64,000 nucleotides of DNA from Larkinella arboricola (GCF_003259745.1 NZ_QLMC01000008.1:1-64000); one strand, 5' to 3'; positions 46,110-55,899 are shown, counted from the stretch's first letter. Notes: generated from the letters alone by a model not told the origin. Numbers and translations are program-made.

Positions 46110-48260
46110 ATGCCAAGACTGTTGTGTAAGGCTATTGTGCTGTTCTACTGTGTCGTCTTACAACCGATAGCCGGGTATTCTGTCGAATTAACAGCAACTC
46201 AATCCACTGATTCGGTTCCCCGTCTCAATAACACAGCCCTCCGTCTGGCCCGGAATAAAAACTACGCCGGTGCGCTTCAATTGCTGAAGCGGGCCGCTGC
46301 CGGACGCCCTTCCGACACCCTCCTTTACAACCAGGCTATTATTCTAAGCCAACTGAAACGGTATGAGGAAGCGGCCAACCTCTTGCAACAGGTTCCGGCT
46401 TTTTCCCACGCTCAGGCCAATCAGGGCATTTTCTTCTGCATGAGTGGCGATGTAAAAACCGGTCTGACGCTGCTGGAAAATACCGCTGGAGGAAAAAATG
46501 CCGACAAAGTGGCTTTCAACCGCGCCGTAGCCCACCTGCACGCCCGTCAGTTCAACGAAGCCAACCGTGCGGCTTCCGAAGCCGTCCGGATTCGGGGGGG
46601 GGAACCCATATACCGGCTGGTCAAAGCCGATGCCCTGCTGGGCCTGAAGAAATATCAGGAAGCACTCAATGCGTATCAGGCCCTGGAAAAAGACGCCAAA
46701 CTGGCGACCATGCTGCCCGTGCGGATCGGCAACGCCCTGCTGGGCCTGAAAAAATACGAAGAAGCCGCAGCCAGTTTTACAAATTATTTGCTTTCCGGCG
46801 ACCGTAGCAACCAGGCCGAAGCCCGTTTTGGACTCGCCAACGCCTTGTATGGCCAGAAAGAATTTACAAAAGCCGTTGCGGAGTTTCGGCGGGCAGTGCA
46901 GTTTCGGCCCCAATGGCTGGAAGCCCGCACGGGTCTTGGCAATGCCCTGAGCAGTACCCGCGACTACCGCTCAGCCCGCATTGAGTACGAAGCCGCGCTG
47001 GCGATCAAACCCGATGATCCGCATGTTCACCTCGGCCTGGGTGTGGTGAGCCACCGGCAGGGCTTGCACGAGGAAGCCCTGGAACACTTCGCCAGGACGT
47101 CGAACTTACTCGACCCAAAAGACAAAGACCTCGCCGACTGCTTTCTGAGCCTGGGCCTTACCAAGCTGGAAATGAACCAACTGGATTCCGCCCTGGTGCA
47201 TCTGAATGTAGCGATGCGGCTTAACAAAGATCACCCGGCGGCCTATGCCGGAGCCAGCGAAGTGTACCGGAAAAAGGAAAGCTCCCGCTACACGCTGGAG
47301 TACCTGGAAAAAGCCATCCGCCTGTCTCCGCAAAATGATAAGATGCTGACCAACAAGGGTAATATGTATCTGAAGCTGGGAAACATGGACGAAGCTTACG
47401 AGAGCTTCCACTGGGCTTTAAACCATAACCCTCAGAATATCAACGCCCTCAACGGCCTTTCGATCTCCTTACTGGAAAAAGACCGCATCGAAGAAGCCGA
47501 ACTGGTGCTCGACAGTGTGATTACCCGTGGTCATCACAAAGCGTTTCTGTACAACAACCGGGGGATTGTTCGCTCCTATATGGCGCTGAAGCGTGAGAAA
47601 CAGAAGGACATGCACAGCGCCCGGCAGTATTATTACCGCTCGATCCGCGACTACGAACGCTCACGCGATCTCGACTCCACACACAAAACCTATTACAACA
47701 ACCTGGGGAACGTCTATAAAAATACGGGCGAATACGACAAAGCCGTTAAAAGTTACCTCGGCCACCTCGACCGCAGTGCCATCAACAACCTGGGGGTTCT
47801 GTACGCCCGGAATGCAAAAGGCGATTACGGACGGCATTATCTGAACATTGCTATCACCATTGATTCGGCCAGTCTGGTTTACCGGTATAACCGTTATAAG
47901 GTGTACAAGGAGTTTTTCAAGGATTCGCTGGCCAAACGACCCGACATTCTTCAGGGGCAGGACCTGATGCCGACGAACTCAATTAGTTCAAAATACAGCA
48001 AAGACGGTTACATCAACATCTACCTGTACGATTACGACTTCGAACACTACGAATTTCCTGGCGATCATTACTTCCCGATCCAGAACGCCCTGCCTACTCC
48101 ACCTGATTATCGCCCGCTGGACGATTTGATAGCGATGCAAGCCGTTAAAGAGTCAACTACTGCCCGGGTAGCGCCCCCCGTCCGGGTTACCCGCAAGCGA
48201 ATGCCCAAAGCCCGCCGAACCCGCATGGCAGGCAGCACGAAGTGCCCAAAGATCCTGTAG
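46110..48260 (+). CDS. Secreted tetratricopeptide-repeat protein
   Basis: The 716-residue protein has a signal segment (about residues 3-24) and at least twelve TPR-type helix pairs over residues 35-600 (for example LLGLKKYQEALNAYQALEK and LLGLKKYEEAAASFTNYL, adjacent near-copies). The C terminus is basic and Pro/Arg-rich (RKRMPKARRTRM). TPR proteins act as assembly scaffolds; no enzymatic domain is seen. A run of nine G at 46594-46602 in the third repeat region is prone to slippage. Confidence 0.85.
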   Translation: MPRLLCKAIVLFYCVVLQPIAGYSVELTATQSTDSVPRLNNTALRLARNKNYAGALQLLKRAAAGRPSDTLLYNQAIILSQLKRYEEAANLLQQVPAFSHAQANQGIFFCMSGDVKTGLTLLENTAGGKNADKVAFNRAVAHLHARQFNEANRAASEAVRIRGGEPIYRLVKADALLGLKKYQEALNAYQALEKDAKLATMLPVRIGNALLGLKKYEEAAASFTNYLLSGDRSNQAEARFGLANALYGQKEFTKAVAEFRRAVQFRPQWLEARTGLGNALSSTRDYRSARIEYEAALAIKPDDPHVHLGLGVVSHRQGLHEEALEHFARTSNLLDPKDKDLADCFLSLGLTKLEMNQLDSALVHLNVAMRLNKDHPAAYAGASEVYRKKESSRYTLEYLEKAIRLSPQNDKMLTNKGNMYLKLGNMDEAYESFHWALNHNPQNINALNGLSISLLEKDRIEEAELVLDSVITRGHHKAFLYNNRGIVRSYMALKREKQKDMHSARQYYYRSIRDYERSRDLDSTHKTYYNNLGNVYKNTGEYDKAVKSYLGHLDRSAINNLGVLYARNAKGDYGRHYLNIAITIDSASLVYRYNRYKVYKEFFKDSLAKRPDILQGQDLMPTNSISSKYSKDGYINIYLYDYDFEHYEFPGDHYFPIQNALPTPPDYRPLDDLIAMQAVKESTTARVAPPVRVTRKRMPKARRTRMAGSTKCPKIL

Positions 48261-48312
48261 TAAACGGCTGCGTGAACATATATTCACTTAGTTAAATTCC
48301 TTCTTGCTTTTG

Positions 48313-48327
48313 TCTAAAAATTTTAGA
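48313..48327. promoter_or_regulatory. Palindrome upstream of the doxX-type gene
   Basis: TCTAAAA/TTTTAGA, 7-bp arms around a single A, lies 36 bases before the ATG. It may be an operator; no regulator can be named. Confidence 0.35.
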
Positions 48328-48363
48328 TAACTTAGGGTATGTTACACCAAAAAATGCTACGTC

Positions 48364-48798
48364 ATGAATGTTGTACAACGTGTTGAGCATTGGGGGGATA
48401 CGCATCACCCTGCCTGGATTGACGCACTTCGCATTATGCTGGGAATTACCCTGTTCCTGAAAGGAGTAAGTTTCATCAGCGACACCGGTCATCTTACCAA
48501 TTTAGTCGGTGGCACCCGGTTTGATTTAATTCCGATGTTTCTGATTCACTACGTGGCTTTTGCCCATCTGGTCGGCGGCTTGCTTATTGCGATGGGTTGC
48601 CTGACGCGTCTGTCCGTGCTGATTCAGTTACCAATCCTGATTGGAGCGGTATTTTTTGTGAACGTCACCCGCGGCTTCTCCGCCCTGAATTCCGAACTCT
48701 GGCTATCGGTTGTGGTGCTGTTGCTTTTATTGGTTTTTCTGGTCCTGGGATCAGGCCGCTTTTCGGTGGATGAATACATGCGGAAGCACGACCATTAA
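48364..48798 (+). CDS. DoxX-family inner membrane protein
   Basis: The 144-residue protein has four hydrophobic segments (about 20-40, 58-80, 85-103 and 113-133) with IALRIMLGITLFLKG-like sequence at the first and HLVGGLLIAMGCLTRL between the second and third, which is the DoxX pattern. DoxX relatives are linked to quinone or thiol redox functions, but none is established for this type. It converges on the AraC gene with only six bases between stops. Confidence 0.8.
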   Translation: MNVVQRVEHWGDTHHPAWIDALRIMLGITLFLKGVSFISDTGHLTNLVGGTRFDLIPMFLIHYVAFAHLVGGLLIAMGCLTRLSVLIQLPILIGAVFFVNVTRGFSALNSELWLSVVVLLLLLVFLVLGSGRFSVDEYMRKHDH

Positions 48799-48804
48799 AA
48801 CCGC

Positions 48805-49734
48805 TCACGATACCTGCTGTTTGTACTGACGGGGACTGATGCGCTCGAGGGTCCGGAAGGCGCTGCTAAAGTGCGTCAGGCTGTTAAAACCCGATTCAAA
48901 ACAGGCGTCCGTAATCGATTTGGCCGGATTACTCAGAATCTGTTTGGCCAGCCGGATGCGTTCCTGAAGGATAAACTGAATCGGCGACATGCCCAGTTCG
49001 TTTTTAAACAGACGAAAGAAATGGGACTTTGACAAACAGGCCTGATTCGACAACTCTTCGATGGCTAACGTCTTCGTCAGATTTTTACGAATATACTCCA
49101 CTACGTACGCCAGCCGGTGTGTGTTCACGTGCTGTTTAGCCTGATCAACCAGTACGCGCCGGGCCTGCGTCTGCATCAGCCGCACAATCAGCTCCTGAAT
49201 CGAGTTGTGGATAAAAAACGGCTTCATCACATTGTTTTCCCGATACAGCCGGATTATTTTATCAATGAGTAGACTGATTTCCAGACCGTTGTGAAAGTGG
49301 TAGTTATTAACGTCTACCTTCCACTGGTCATTTGGCTCGCTGCGCGGATATTCTTCGTTTAGGTGGTTGACGGTTTGCTGAATAAAATCACCCGAAATCG
49401 TGAGGGCAATGCAGCGGGTGGGCGTCTGGACCGTCGCTTCCGGAAAATCAATTTTCATCAGCTTGTTAGCCGGTAAAACCAGCGACTCGCCGGGCAGGTA
49501 CTCGAACGGTTTCAGGTTGTCAATGTGCATCACCTTTTTTCCCGTCAGCATACTTGTTAGTACGGGCGAGTTAAACTCCAGCTCGACCAGTTGAGCCCGC
49601 TGGAAGGTTTCGTACAGGTTCAGTTCAGCCACTTCGTGCGTCAACGTTAGCTTATTCTCCACCAACGTGTCCAGGCGACCTCCCCACGACGGTACGACCG
49701 CTTGCTGCTGTAAAATCTTTCTTGCCACTGTCAT
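48805..49734 (-). CDS. AraC-family transcriptional regulator of the aldehyde dehydrogenase
   Basis: The 309-residue protein has an N-terminal AraC_N-like sensor region and a C-terminal helix-turn-helix pair (LSKSHFFRLFKNELGMSPIQ, then ACFESGFNSLTHFSSAFRTL and ISPRQY). It is divergent from the aldehyde dehydrogenase gene, with about 200 bases between, so it probably controls that gene, as AraC proteins do at ExaC/AldB-type loci. Confidence 0.88.
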   Translation of the reverse strand: MTVARKILQQQAVVPSWGGRLDTLVENKLTLTHEVAELNLYETFQRAQLVELEFNSPVLTSMLTGKKVMHIDNLKPFEYLPGESLVLPANKLMKIDFPEATVQTPTRCIALTISGDFIQQTVNHLNEEYPRSEPNDQWKVDVNNYHFHNGLEISLLIDKIIRLYRENNVMKPFFIHNSIQELIVRLMQTQARRVLVDQAKQHVNTHRLAYVVEYIRKNLTKTLAIEELSNQACLSKSHFFRLFKNELGMSPIQFILQERIRLAKQILSNPAKSITDACFESGFNSLTHFSSAFRTLERISPRQYKQQVS

Positions 49735-49930
49735 ACGCTTAACAATCCGGTTTTGAAATCTCCTTACTCATGAGTTGTTACCGAAACCCAACCAGCGGTA
49801 AGTTCCTGTCAAAAAAGAAAGAGATGATACCGTAAGTTTTTGAGACGATTGTGAAAATACTATTGAACAATTTCGGCAAAATTTGTCACAATTCAAACCC
49901 TAAAAATCAGTTTAACAGATTCTTCAACCC

Positions 49931-51469
49931 ATGGAAACTTTAGAAGCACCCGTAGCGACCCGTTCAGCCACACAACTGGAACGACCTAAATTCAAAAATC
50001 AGTATGAAAATTTTATCGGCGGCAAATGGGTAGCCCCTGTCGGCGGTGAATATTTCGAAAATAAATCCCCCGTCGATGATAGCCTGATTTCCCGCGTGCC
50101 CCGTTCCAAAGCCGCCGATATTGAGCTGGCGCTGGACGCAGCCCATAAAGCCTTCCCGAGCTGGTCGCGCACGTCGGCCACCGAGCGAAGCAATATGCTG
50201 ATCAAGATTGCCGACATCATTGAAAAAAACCTGGAGTTTCTGGCGCGCGTCGAAACCGTCGAAAACGGTAAAGCCGTTCGCGAAACCATGGCCGCCGACC
50301 TGCCGCTGGTAGTGGACCACTTCCGGTATTTCGCCGGCGTTATCCGGGCCGAAGAAGGTTCCGTCGCCGAACTCGACGCCGACACGGTGTCCATGATCAT
50401 CAAAGAACCGATCGGTGTTGTAGGCCAGATCATTCCCTGGAACTTTCCGCTGCTGATGGCCACCTGGAAGCTCGCTCCGGCCCTGGCCGCCGGTTGCTGC
50501 GTGGTTCTGAAACCGGCTGAACAAACGCCAACGTCGATTCTGGTGTTGATGGAACTGCTCGAAAACGTGATTCCGGCGGGGGTTGTCAACATTGTTAATG
50601 GTTTTGGCCCGGAAGCGGGCAAACCCCTGGCGCAATCGAAGCGCGTGGCCAAGGTGGCTTTCACGGGCGAAACGACGACGGGGCGGCTGATTATGCAGTA
50701 TGCGTCGGAAAATCTCATTCCGGTCACAATGGAACTGGGCGGCAAGTCACCGAACATCTTCCTGCCGTCCATCATGGATGCCGACGACGAGTTCTTTGAC
50801 AAATGCATTGAAGGAGCCGTGATGTTTGCGCTGAACCAGGGCGAAATCTGTACGTGTCCGTCGCGTCTGCTGGTGCACGAAAGTATTTTCGACGCCTTTA
50901 TGGAACGCGTGATCGAACGCACCAAAGCCATCAAGCTGGGCCATCCGCTCGACACGGAAACCATGATGGGCGCGCAGGCATCCAACGATCAATACGAAAA
51001 AATTCTATCGTACATTGAGATAGGTCGGCAGGAAGGGGCTGAAGTCTTAACGGGTGGCGGCCCCGCCCGGCTGAACAATGGCCTTGAAAACGGCTATTAC
51101 ATCGAACCGACCATCTTTAAGGGCAACAACAAAATGCGGATTTTCCAGGAAGAAATCTTCGGCCCGGTGGTTTCGGCGACAACCTACAAAACCGTTGACG
51201 AAGCCATCGAAATGGCCAACGATACCCTGTATGGTCTGGGTGCGGGCGTCTGGACCCGCGATGCCCACGAATTGTACCGGATACCGCGCGCCATTCAGGC
51301 GGGTCGGGTGTGGGTCAACTGCTACCACAACTACCCGGCGCACGCGTCGTTTGGCGGGTATAAAAAGTCGGGCTTTGGTCGGGAAAACCACCTGTCGATG
51401 CTCAACCACTACCGCCAGTCGAAAAACCTGCTGATCTCCTACAGCAAAAACAAACTCGGGTTCTTTTAA
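49931..51469 (+). CDS. NAD-dependent aldehyde dehydrogenase, ExaC/AldB type
   Basis: The 512-residue enzyme shows the ALDH set: [20 protein letters not shown], Glu in [12 protein letters not shown] (about 267), catalytic Cys in [11 protein letters not shown] (about 307) and the C-terminal [19 protein letters not shown]. The CTCPSR and [11 protein letters not shown] stretches and the DUF779 neighbour mark the acetaldehyde-oxidising ExaC/AldB group. It oxidises aldehydes such as acetaldehyde to acids. Downstream DUF779 is 111 bases away and separated by a large hairpin. Confidence 0.95.
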   Translation: METLEAPVATRSATQLERPKFKNQYENFIGGKWVAPVGGEYFENKSPVDDSLISRVPRSKAADIELALDAAHKAFPSWSRTSATERSNMLIKIADIIEKNLEFLARVETVENGKAVRETMAADLPLVVDHFRYFAGVIRAEEGSVAELDADTVSMIIKEPIGVVGQIIPWNFPLLMATWKLAPALAAGCCVVLKPAEQTPTSILVLMELLENVIPAGVVNIVNGFGPEAGKPLAQSKRVAKVAFTGETTTGRLIMQYASENLIPVTMELGGKSPNIFLPSIMDADDEFFDKCIEGAVMFALNQGEICTCPSRLLVHESIFDAFMERVIERTKAIKLGHPLDTETMMGAQASNDQYEKILSYIEIGRQEGAEVLTGGGPARLNNGLENGYYIEPTIFKGNNKMRIFQEEIFGPVVSATTYKTVDEAIEMANDTLYGLGAGVWTRDAHELYRIPRAIQAGRVWVNCYHNYPAHASFGGYKKSGFGRENHLSMLNHYRQSKNLLISYSKNKLGFF

Positions 51470-51477
51470 GTAATTTT

Positions 51478-51564
51478 GAATGAGCGAATGATGGAATGAG
51501 TGAATAGCTCCGCAAAGTCAAACAACTGGTGAAACTATTCACTCATTCTATCATTCGCTCATTC
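51478..51564. repeat. Inverted repeat built from a GAATGA-type word
   Basis: Arms 51478-51507 and 51535-51564 pair over 30 bp with one mismatch, which would be a G-U pair in RNA. The word (ATTCGCTC / ATTCACTC / ATTCTATC) repeats in tandem in each arm. It fills the gap between ALDH and DUF779 and ends 16 bases before the DUF779 ATG. Confidence 0.88.
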
Positions 51565-51580
51565 TATCATTCAAAAACCT

Positions 51581-51967
51581 ATGGCTATTTCCCGCGTTGA
51601 CGTAACGGAAGCCGCTAAAATTATCATCGACAAACTGCGCCGGGAGCATGGCGAGTTGATGTTCCACCAGAGCGGAGGATGCTGCGATGGATCGTCGCCG
51701 ATGTGTTTTGAAAAAGGCGACTTCCGGATCGGCTCCTCTGATGTCTGGCTGGGTCAGATTCATGGCTGCGATTTTTTCATGTCCGAAGATCAGTTTGAAT
51801 ACTGGAAACACACTCACCTGACGGTCGATGTAACACCGGGCCGGGGTGCCAGTTTCTCGCTTGAAATTCCGTTGGGCATCCGCTTTTTGATTCGCTCGCG
51901 GCTTTTTGAAATGGAAGAACTTGAGCAATTGCCGCCCGTTCACGTGGGTCCGGTAGAAGCTGAATAG
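51581..51967 (+). CDS. DUF779 protein associated with aldehyde dehydrogenase
   Basis: The 128-residue protein has HQSGGCCDGSSPMCFEKGDF and QFEYWKHTHLTVDVTPGRG, the DUF779 signature with paired cysteines. DUF779 genes sit beside ExaC/AldB-type dehydrogenases across bacteria; the function is unknown. It has no signal peptide. The inverted repeat in front may restrict its translation. Confidence 0.9.
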   Translation: MAISRVDVTEAAKIIIDKLRREHGELMFHQSGGCCDGSSPMCFEKGDFRIGSSDVWLGQIHGCDFFMSEDQFEYWKHTHLTVDVTPGRGASFSLEIPLGIRFLIRSRLFEMEELEQLPPVHVGPVEAE

Positions 51968-51991
51968 AGTAAGATAGTGTTCGGTATTTAG

Positions 51992-52073
51992 TTTTCGGTT
52001 AGTGGCATACGGTTTTCAGCGGGCTAGCAGGCAAGGCACCATCTGACCCAAACCGTGTACGGCTAACCGAAAC
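51992..52073. repeat. Imperfect inverted repeat after DUF779
   Basis: TTTCGGTTAG and ACGGTTT (51993-52014) pair with CTAACCGAAA and AAACCGT (52050-52072) around six unpaired bases. A T run follows, so it may terminate the ALDH-DUF779 transcript. Confidence 0.6.
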
Positions 52074-52203
52074 TTTTTATACTAACGAACGAAAAGCGTT
52101 TCCTTGAATTACTAAACCCGTCGCTCCTGACGCAAACTCTCTTAATTTTTCCTAAATCTCCCGTTCTTCCCGCACGGCACACCAACGGTTTGGGCAAAAT
52201 CCG

Positions 52204-52211
52204 TATTTTTG
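52204..52211 (+). promoter_or_regulatory. Candidate -7 element (TATTTTTG) for the ftsX cluster
   Basis: Full TAnnTTTG match 40 bases before the ftsX ATG. A TTTG lies 11 bases upstream, too close for a standard -33 element. Confidence 0.4.
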
Positions 52212-52251
52212 TGCGAAACTAGATGCATACTGTCGACAGATTGCGTTTTCT

Positions 52252-53127
52252 ATGGCCAAAAAGAAAGTAGGTGCGTACCCCGGTGGGATGATTCTTTTCA
52301 GCCTGACTTCGGCGTTGTTTCTGATCGGTTTTTGCGGAATGCTGGTGCTCCAATCCAAGAAGCTGGTTCGGTACATCCGCGAAAACAACGAAGTTCGGGT
52401 GTTTCTGGACAAAGACCTCGATAAGAAGCAGCTCGAAAAGCTTCACGGCCAGATTGTTAAAAAGCCGTTTGTCCTGTACAACGGTACGGCCCCGCAGGTC
52501 AATTTTGTCAGCAAGGAAACGGCCGCCAAGGAATTTATGGCCGACACGCAGGAGAACTTTACCAACTTCCTGAACGAGAATCCATTGCGTGACAGCTACC
52601 GCATCAAATTGCAGGAAGACTATTTTGAAGAAGCCAAACTGCAACAGGTAAAAGCTGACCTGGAGGACGTTGACGGTGTTTTCGAGGTTATTTACCAAGA
52701 AAATATCGTGGACGAAATCAATAAGAACATCACAAAAATCTACATCATCATGTCGGTTTTTGCGGTGATTATGCTCGTGATTATCATCGTTTTAATGAAC
52801 AATACAATCCGGCTGGCGCTGTATTCGCAACGGCTGCTAATCCGGAGTATGCAACTGGTAGGGGCTACCAACAGCTTCATCCAGCTTCCGTTTCTTCGGC
52901 GGGGCATGATGCAGGGACTTATCAGTGGGCTGGTAGCCGCTGCGCTCCTGTTCATTCTGCTCCAGGTAGCTCTGCGCAACATCGACGGTCTGGCGACCCT
53001 CCAGGAGCCCGAAAAAATCGGTATTCTGCTGGGCGCGGTAGTTGTTCTTGGCATCATTATTGGCCTGATCAGCACATTCCAGGCCGTACACCGGTACCTG
53101 CGTTTATCGCTAGACGAGTTGTATTAA
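52252..53127 (+). CDS. ftsX: Cell division protein FtsX
   Basis: The 291-residue protein has four membrane helices (about 17-40, 163-185, 215-240 and 258-280) and a periplasmic loop between the first two (NEVRVFLDKDLDKKQ to NIVDEIN), as in FtsX. The C-terminal part contains RLLIRSMQLVGATNSFIQ, the conserved cytoplasmic stretch. FtsX with FtsE activates peptidoglycan hydrolases at the septum. It opens the ftsX-DUF3098-uppP-truB-ribF cluster common in Bacteroidota. Confidence 0.92.
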   Translation: MAKKKVGAYPGGMILFSLTSALFLIGFCGMLVLQSKKLVRYIRENNEVRVFLDKDLDKKQLEKLHGQIVKKPFVLYNGTAPQVNFVSKETAAKEFMADTQENFTNFLNENPLRDSYRIKLQEDYFEEAKLQQVKADLEDVDGVFEVIYQENIVDEINKNITKIYIIMSVFAVIMLVIIIVLMNNTIRLALYSQRLLIRSMQLVGATNSFIQLPFLRRGMMQGLISGLVAAALLFILLQVALRNIDGLATLQEPEKIGILLGAVVVLGIIIGLISTFQAVHRYLRLSLDELY

Positions 53128-53181
53128 TTACAAAGAATATCCTGGTGAATCAATTAATCTGTGTAATCCTAGTTCAGACTT

Positions 53182-53385
53182 ATGAGTAAACTTCCCTTCG
53201 GACGCGCCAATTACACCCTGATGATCATTGGCGTGGTCGTTATTCTGTTCGGCTTCATCGTTATGAGCCTCGACTCTGAGGAGTTTGGCTTTGGAGCTTT
53301 AGGTCTTACCATCGGACCGCTGATTGTGATGGGCGGTTTTATTCTTGAATTTTTTGCCATCCTGCGCCGTCCCACGAATCAATGA
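53182..53385 (+). CDS. DUF3098 small membrane protein
   Basis: The 67-residue protein has two membrane helices (about 11-29 and 38-58) and the start PFGRANYTLMIIGVVVI typical of DUF3098. Function is unknown, but the position between ftsX and uppP is conserved in Bacteroidota. Its TGA overlaps the uppP ATG (ATGA). Confidence 0.9.
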   Translation: MSKLPFGRANYTLMIIGVVVILFGFIVMSLDSEEFGFGALGLTIGPLIVMGGFILEFFAILRRPTNQ

Positions 53386-54161
53386 GTATCCTCCACGCGA
53401 TTATCTTGGCCATCATTGAGGGCCTGACCGAGTTTTTGCCGGTTTCCTCCACGGGGCACATGATCATTTATTCCTCTCTGGTTGGTATCAGCAAATCGGA
53501 ATTCACCAAGCTGTACACCATCAATATCCAGTTTGGCTGTATCATCTCGGTACTGGTTCTTTACCGACGCCGGTTTCTGCAAACCACCGACTTCTATCTG
53601 AAGCTTTTTGTGGCCTTTCTGCCAGCCGCCGTTATCGGTTTCTTACTCAACGATTTTATTGATTCGCTGCTTGAAAACGTAACCGTTGTGGCCATTACGT
53701 TGCTTTTAGGCGGTATTCTGCTGATTTACATCGACAAAATTTTCAAGCAAATTCCGCGCGATTACGACGTTACGTTTCCGGAAGCGCTCAAAATCGGCTT
53801 TTATCAGTGTATCGCCATGATTCCGGGGGTATCCCGCTCAGCCGCTACCATCATCGGTGGTATGGCGCAGGGCCTTACGCGCAAACAGGCCGCAGAGTTT
53901 TCCTTCTTCCTGGCCGTGCCGACGATGGCGGCCGCAACCGGTTATAAACTGCTGAAAAGCTACAAGACCATTCAGTCTGACGACATTCAGGTGTTGCTGA
54001 TCGGTAACGCCATCGCCTTTGTGGTGGGGCTGATTGCCATCCGTGGTTTTGTCGGCTTTGTGACCAAATATGGTTTTAAAGTATTTGGTTATTACCGCAT
54101 TGCACTGGGTTTGCTTTTGCTCGGCTTAATTGCTGCGGGCGTTAAACTGGATGTTGTCTAA
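53382..54161 (+). CDS. uppP: Undecaprenyl-diphosphate phosphatase
   Basis: The 259-residue membrane protein removes a phosphate from undecaprenyl pyrophosphate to recycle the carrier for peptidoglycan and polysaccharide. It has EGLTEFLPVSSTGHMII (about residues 11-27) and PGVSRSAATII (about 147-157), the two catalytic motifs. Translationally coupled to DUF3098. Confidence 0.97.
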   Translation: MSILHAIILAIIEGLTEFLPVSSTGHMIIYSSLVGISKSEFTKLYTINIQFGCIISVLVLYRRRFLQTTDFYLKLFVAFLPAAVIGFLLNDFIDSLLENVTVVAITLLLGGILLIYIDKIFKQIPRDYDVTFPEALKIGFYQCIAMIPGVSRSAATIIGGMAQGLTRKQAAEFSFFLAVPTMAAATGYKLLKSYKTIQSDDIQVLLIGNAIAFVVGLIAIRGFVGFVTKYGFKVFGYYRIALGLLLLGLIAAGVKLDVV

Positions 54162-54173
54162 ACGCGGCTTACA

Positions 54174-54237
54174 AGGACTAAAGGATTAACTACGATGTGG
54201 TGAATTGTGTAGCCATCCTGATTACTCCTTTAATCCT
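54174..54237. repeat. Imperfect inverted repeat between uppP and truB
   Basis: Arms 54174-54189 and 54222-54237 pair at 14 of 16 positions. The word AGGATTAA recurs. It lies inside the cluster, so it may be a processing or attenuation site. Confidence 0.55.
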
Positions 54238-54265
54238 CCGAATCCGGGTTTAAGACGAATTTTTT

Positions 54266-54955
54266 ATGGACGAAGGTCAACTTATTCTCATCGACAAACC
54301 GCTCACCTGGACATCATTTGATGTCGTCAAGAAGCTCAAATACGGGTGCAAGTTCAAGAAAATCGGTCATGCCGGCACGCTCGATCCGCTGGCAACGGGT
54401 TTACTGATTCTCTGCACCGGCAAAATGACCAAGCAGATCGACAGCTACCAGGCGCAGGAAAAAGAATACACCGGCACGCTTGTGCTCGGAAAAACCACCC
54501 CTTCCGTTGATCTCGAAACGGCTTTTGATGCCGAGTTTGATGTTTCCGACCTAACGACTGAAGCCATTCGGGCAGCCGCCCAGCAACTGACGGGTGTGAT
54601 CGAGCAGATTCCGCCTATCTACTCGGCGGTACGGGTCAACGGCGAACGGCTTTACGAACGCGCTCGCCGGGGCGAAACGGCCGATAAAGTGGAAGGTGGA
54701 ATTAAATCACGCACCATTACGGTTTCTGTCTTTGAAGTCGATGCGGAACGATTTCCCGAAATTGATTTCCGGATTGTTTGCTCAAAAGGGACTTACATCC
54801 GTAGCTTAGTGCGCGATTTGGGACTGCTTTTGCAAAACGGAGCGTATTTAAAAGCTCTCCGCCGGACGCGAATCGGTGATTTTCGGATTGAAGATGCTGA
54901 TACCGTCGAAGGATTTATCCGCAAATGCCGCCCCGCTGAGTCATTACCTTCATGA
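54266..54955 (+). CDS. truB: tRNA pseudouridine(55) synthase TruB
   Basis: The 229-residue enzyme makes pseudouridine 55 in tRNA. Catalytic Asp40 is in GHAGTLDPLATGLL. YSAVRVNGERLYERAR and SKGTYIRSLVRDLG are further TruB stretches. The length is short because the C-terminal PUA domain is absent, common in Bacteroidota. Its stop overlaps the ribF start (ATGA). Confidence 0.96.
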   Translation: MDEGQLILIDKPLTWTSFDVVKKLKYGCKFKKIGHAGTLDPLATGLLILCTGKMTKQIDSYQAQEKEYTGTLVLGKTTPSVDLETAFDAEFDVSDLTTEAIRAAAQQLTGVIEQIPPIYSAVRVNGERLYERARRGETADKVEGGIKSRTITVSVFEVDAERFPEIDFRIVCSKGTYIRSLVRDLGLLLQNGAYLKALRRTRIGDFRIEDADTVEGFIRKCRPAESLPS

Positions 54956-55896
54956 AGATTTACCACGGAACCGATACATTTCACCCCATCCCCTACGCCG
55001 TTGTCACCAGCGGTACGTTCGACGGGGTTCATTTGGGTCATCAGAAAATCATTAGCCGCCTGACCGAAATAGCCCAGCGGGGCGACGCCAAAGGTCAGAA
55101 AGGCGAAACCGTTGTGCTGACCTTCTGGCCGCACCCGCGCACGGTGGTTTCCAACGACAGCCAGGGGCTCAAACTGCTCTCGACGCTGGAGGAAAAAACC
55201 GAACTGCTCGAAGCCGCCGGTGTTGATCACCTGGTTGTTATTCCGTTTACGCGCTCTTTTTCAGAATTGTCGTCGGCAGAATTTATTCAGCAGATTCTGG
55301 TTGATAAAATTGGCACTAAAAAGCTGGTCATTGGCTACGATCACCACTTTGGCCGGAACCGCGAAGGCAGCTTTGAATACCTCCAGCATCACGCACACGA
55401 ATACGGTTTTGAGATCGAAGAGATTCCGCGTCAGGATGTGGAGCATGTGGGCGTTAGTTCGTCCAAAATCCGGAAGGCATTGCTGGAAGGCGATCTGGCA
55501 ACATCTACGAAATTCCTGGGCCGTCCCTACAGCCTCAGCGGTACCATCGTGAAAGGCCAGCAACTGGGCCGTACCATTGGGTTCCCGACGGCCAACATTC
55601 AGGTCGACGATCCGAGCAAGCTGGTGCCCTCCAACGGTATTTACGCGACCGAAGTGATTTACAAAGGCAAACGACTGGGGGGCGCCATGAGCATCGGTAC
55701 CCGCCCGACCGTTGGCGGTACGCACCGCACCCTGGAGGTCTACATCTTCGATTTCAACCAGGAAATCTACGGCGAGCACCTGACGGTTCGGTTCATCGAA
55801 TACCTGCGGCCCGAACTGAAGTACGAAGGACTGGCGGCCCTGGTAGACCAGATGCACCTGGACGTTGAGCAGGCCCGCCGGATTCTGAAGCTCTGA
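54952..55896 (+). CDS. ribF: Bifunctional riboflavin kinase/FAD synthetase
   Basis: The 314-residue enzyme makes FMN and FAD. The N-terminal adenylyltransferase has TSGTFDGVHLGHQKII and VIGYDHHFGRNREG. The C-terminal flavokinase has GRTIGFPTANI and SNGIYATEV, then GGTHRTLEVYIFDF. It ends four bases from the convergent pheA stop. Confidence 0.97.
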   Translation: MKIYHGTDTFHPIPYAVVTSGTFDGVHLGHQKIISRLTEIAQRGDAKGQKGETVVLTFWPHPRTVVSNDSQGLKLLSTLEEKTELLEAAGVDHLVVIPFTRSFSELSSAEFIQQILVDKIGTKKLVIGYDHHFGRNREGSFEYLQHHAHEYGFEIEEIPRQDVEHVGVSSSKIRKALLEGDLATSTKFLGRPYSLSGTIVKGQQLGRTIGFPTANIQVDDPSKLVPSNGIYATEVIYKGKRLGGAMSIGTRPTVGGTHRTLEVYIFDFNQEIYGEHLTVRFIEYLRPELKYEGLAALVDQMHLDVEQARRILKL

Positions 55897-55899
55897 TTC

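Noticed and set aside
51478-51580. Short CRISPR-like array in the GAATGA-type repeats
   Set aside because: The units are 8-12 bases, arranged as two inverted arms with no spacers of regular length, and no cas genes are near.
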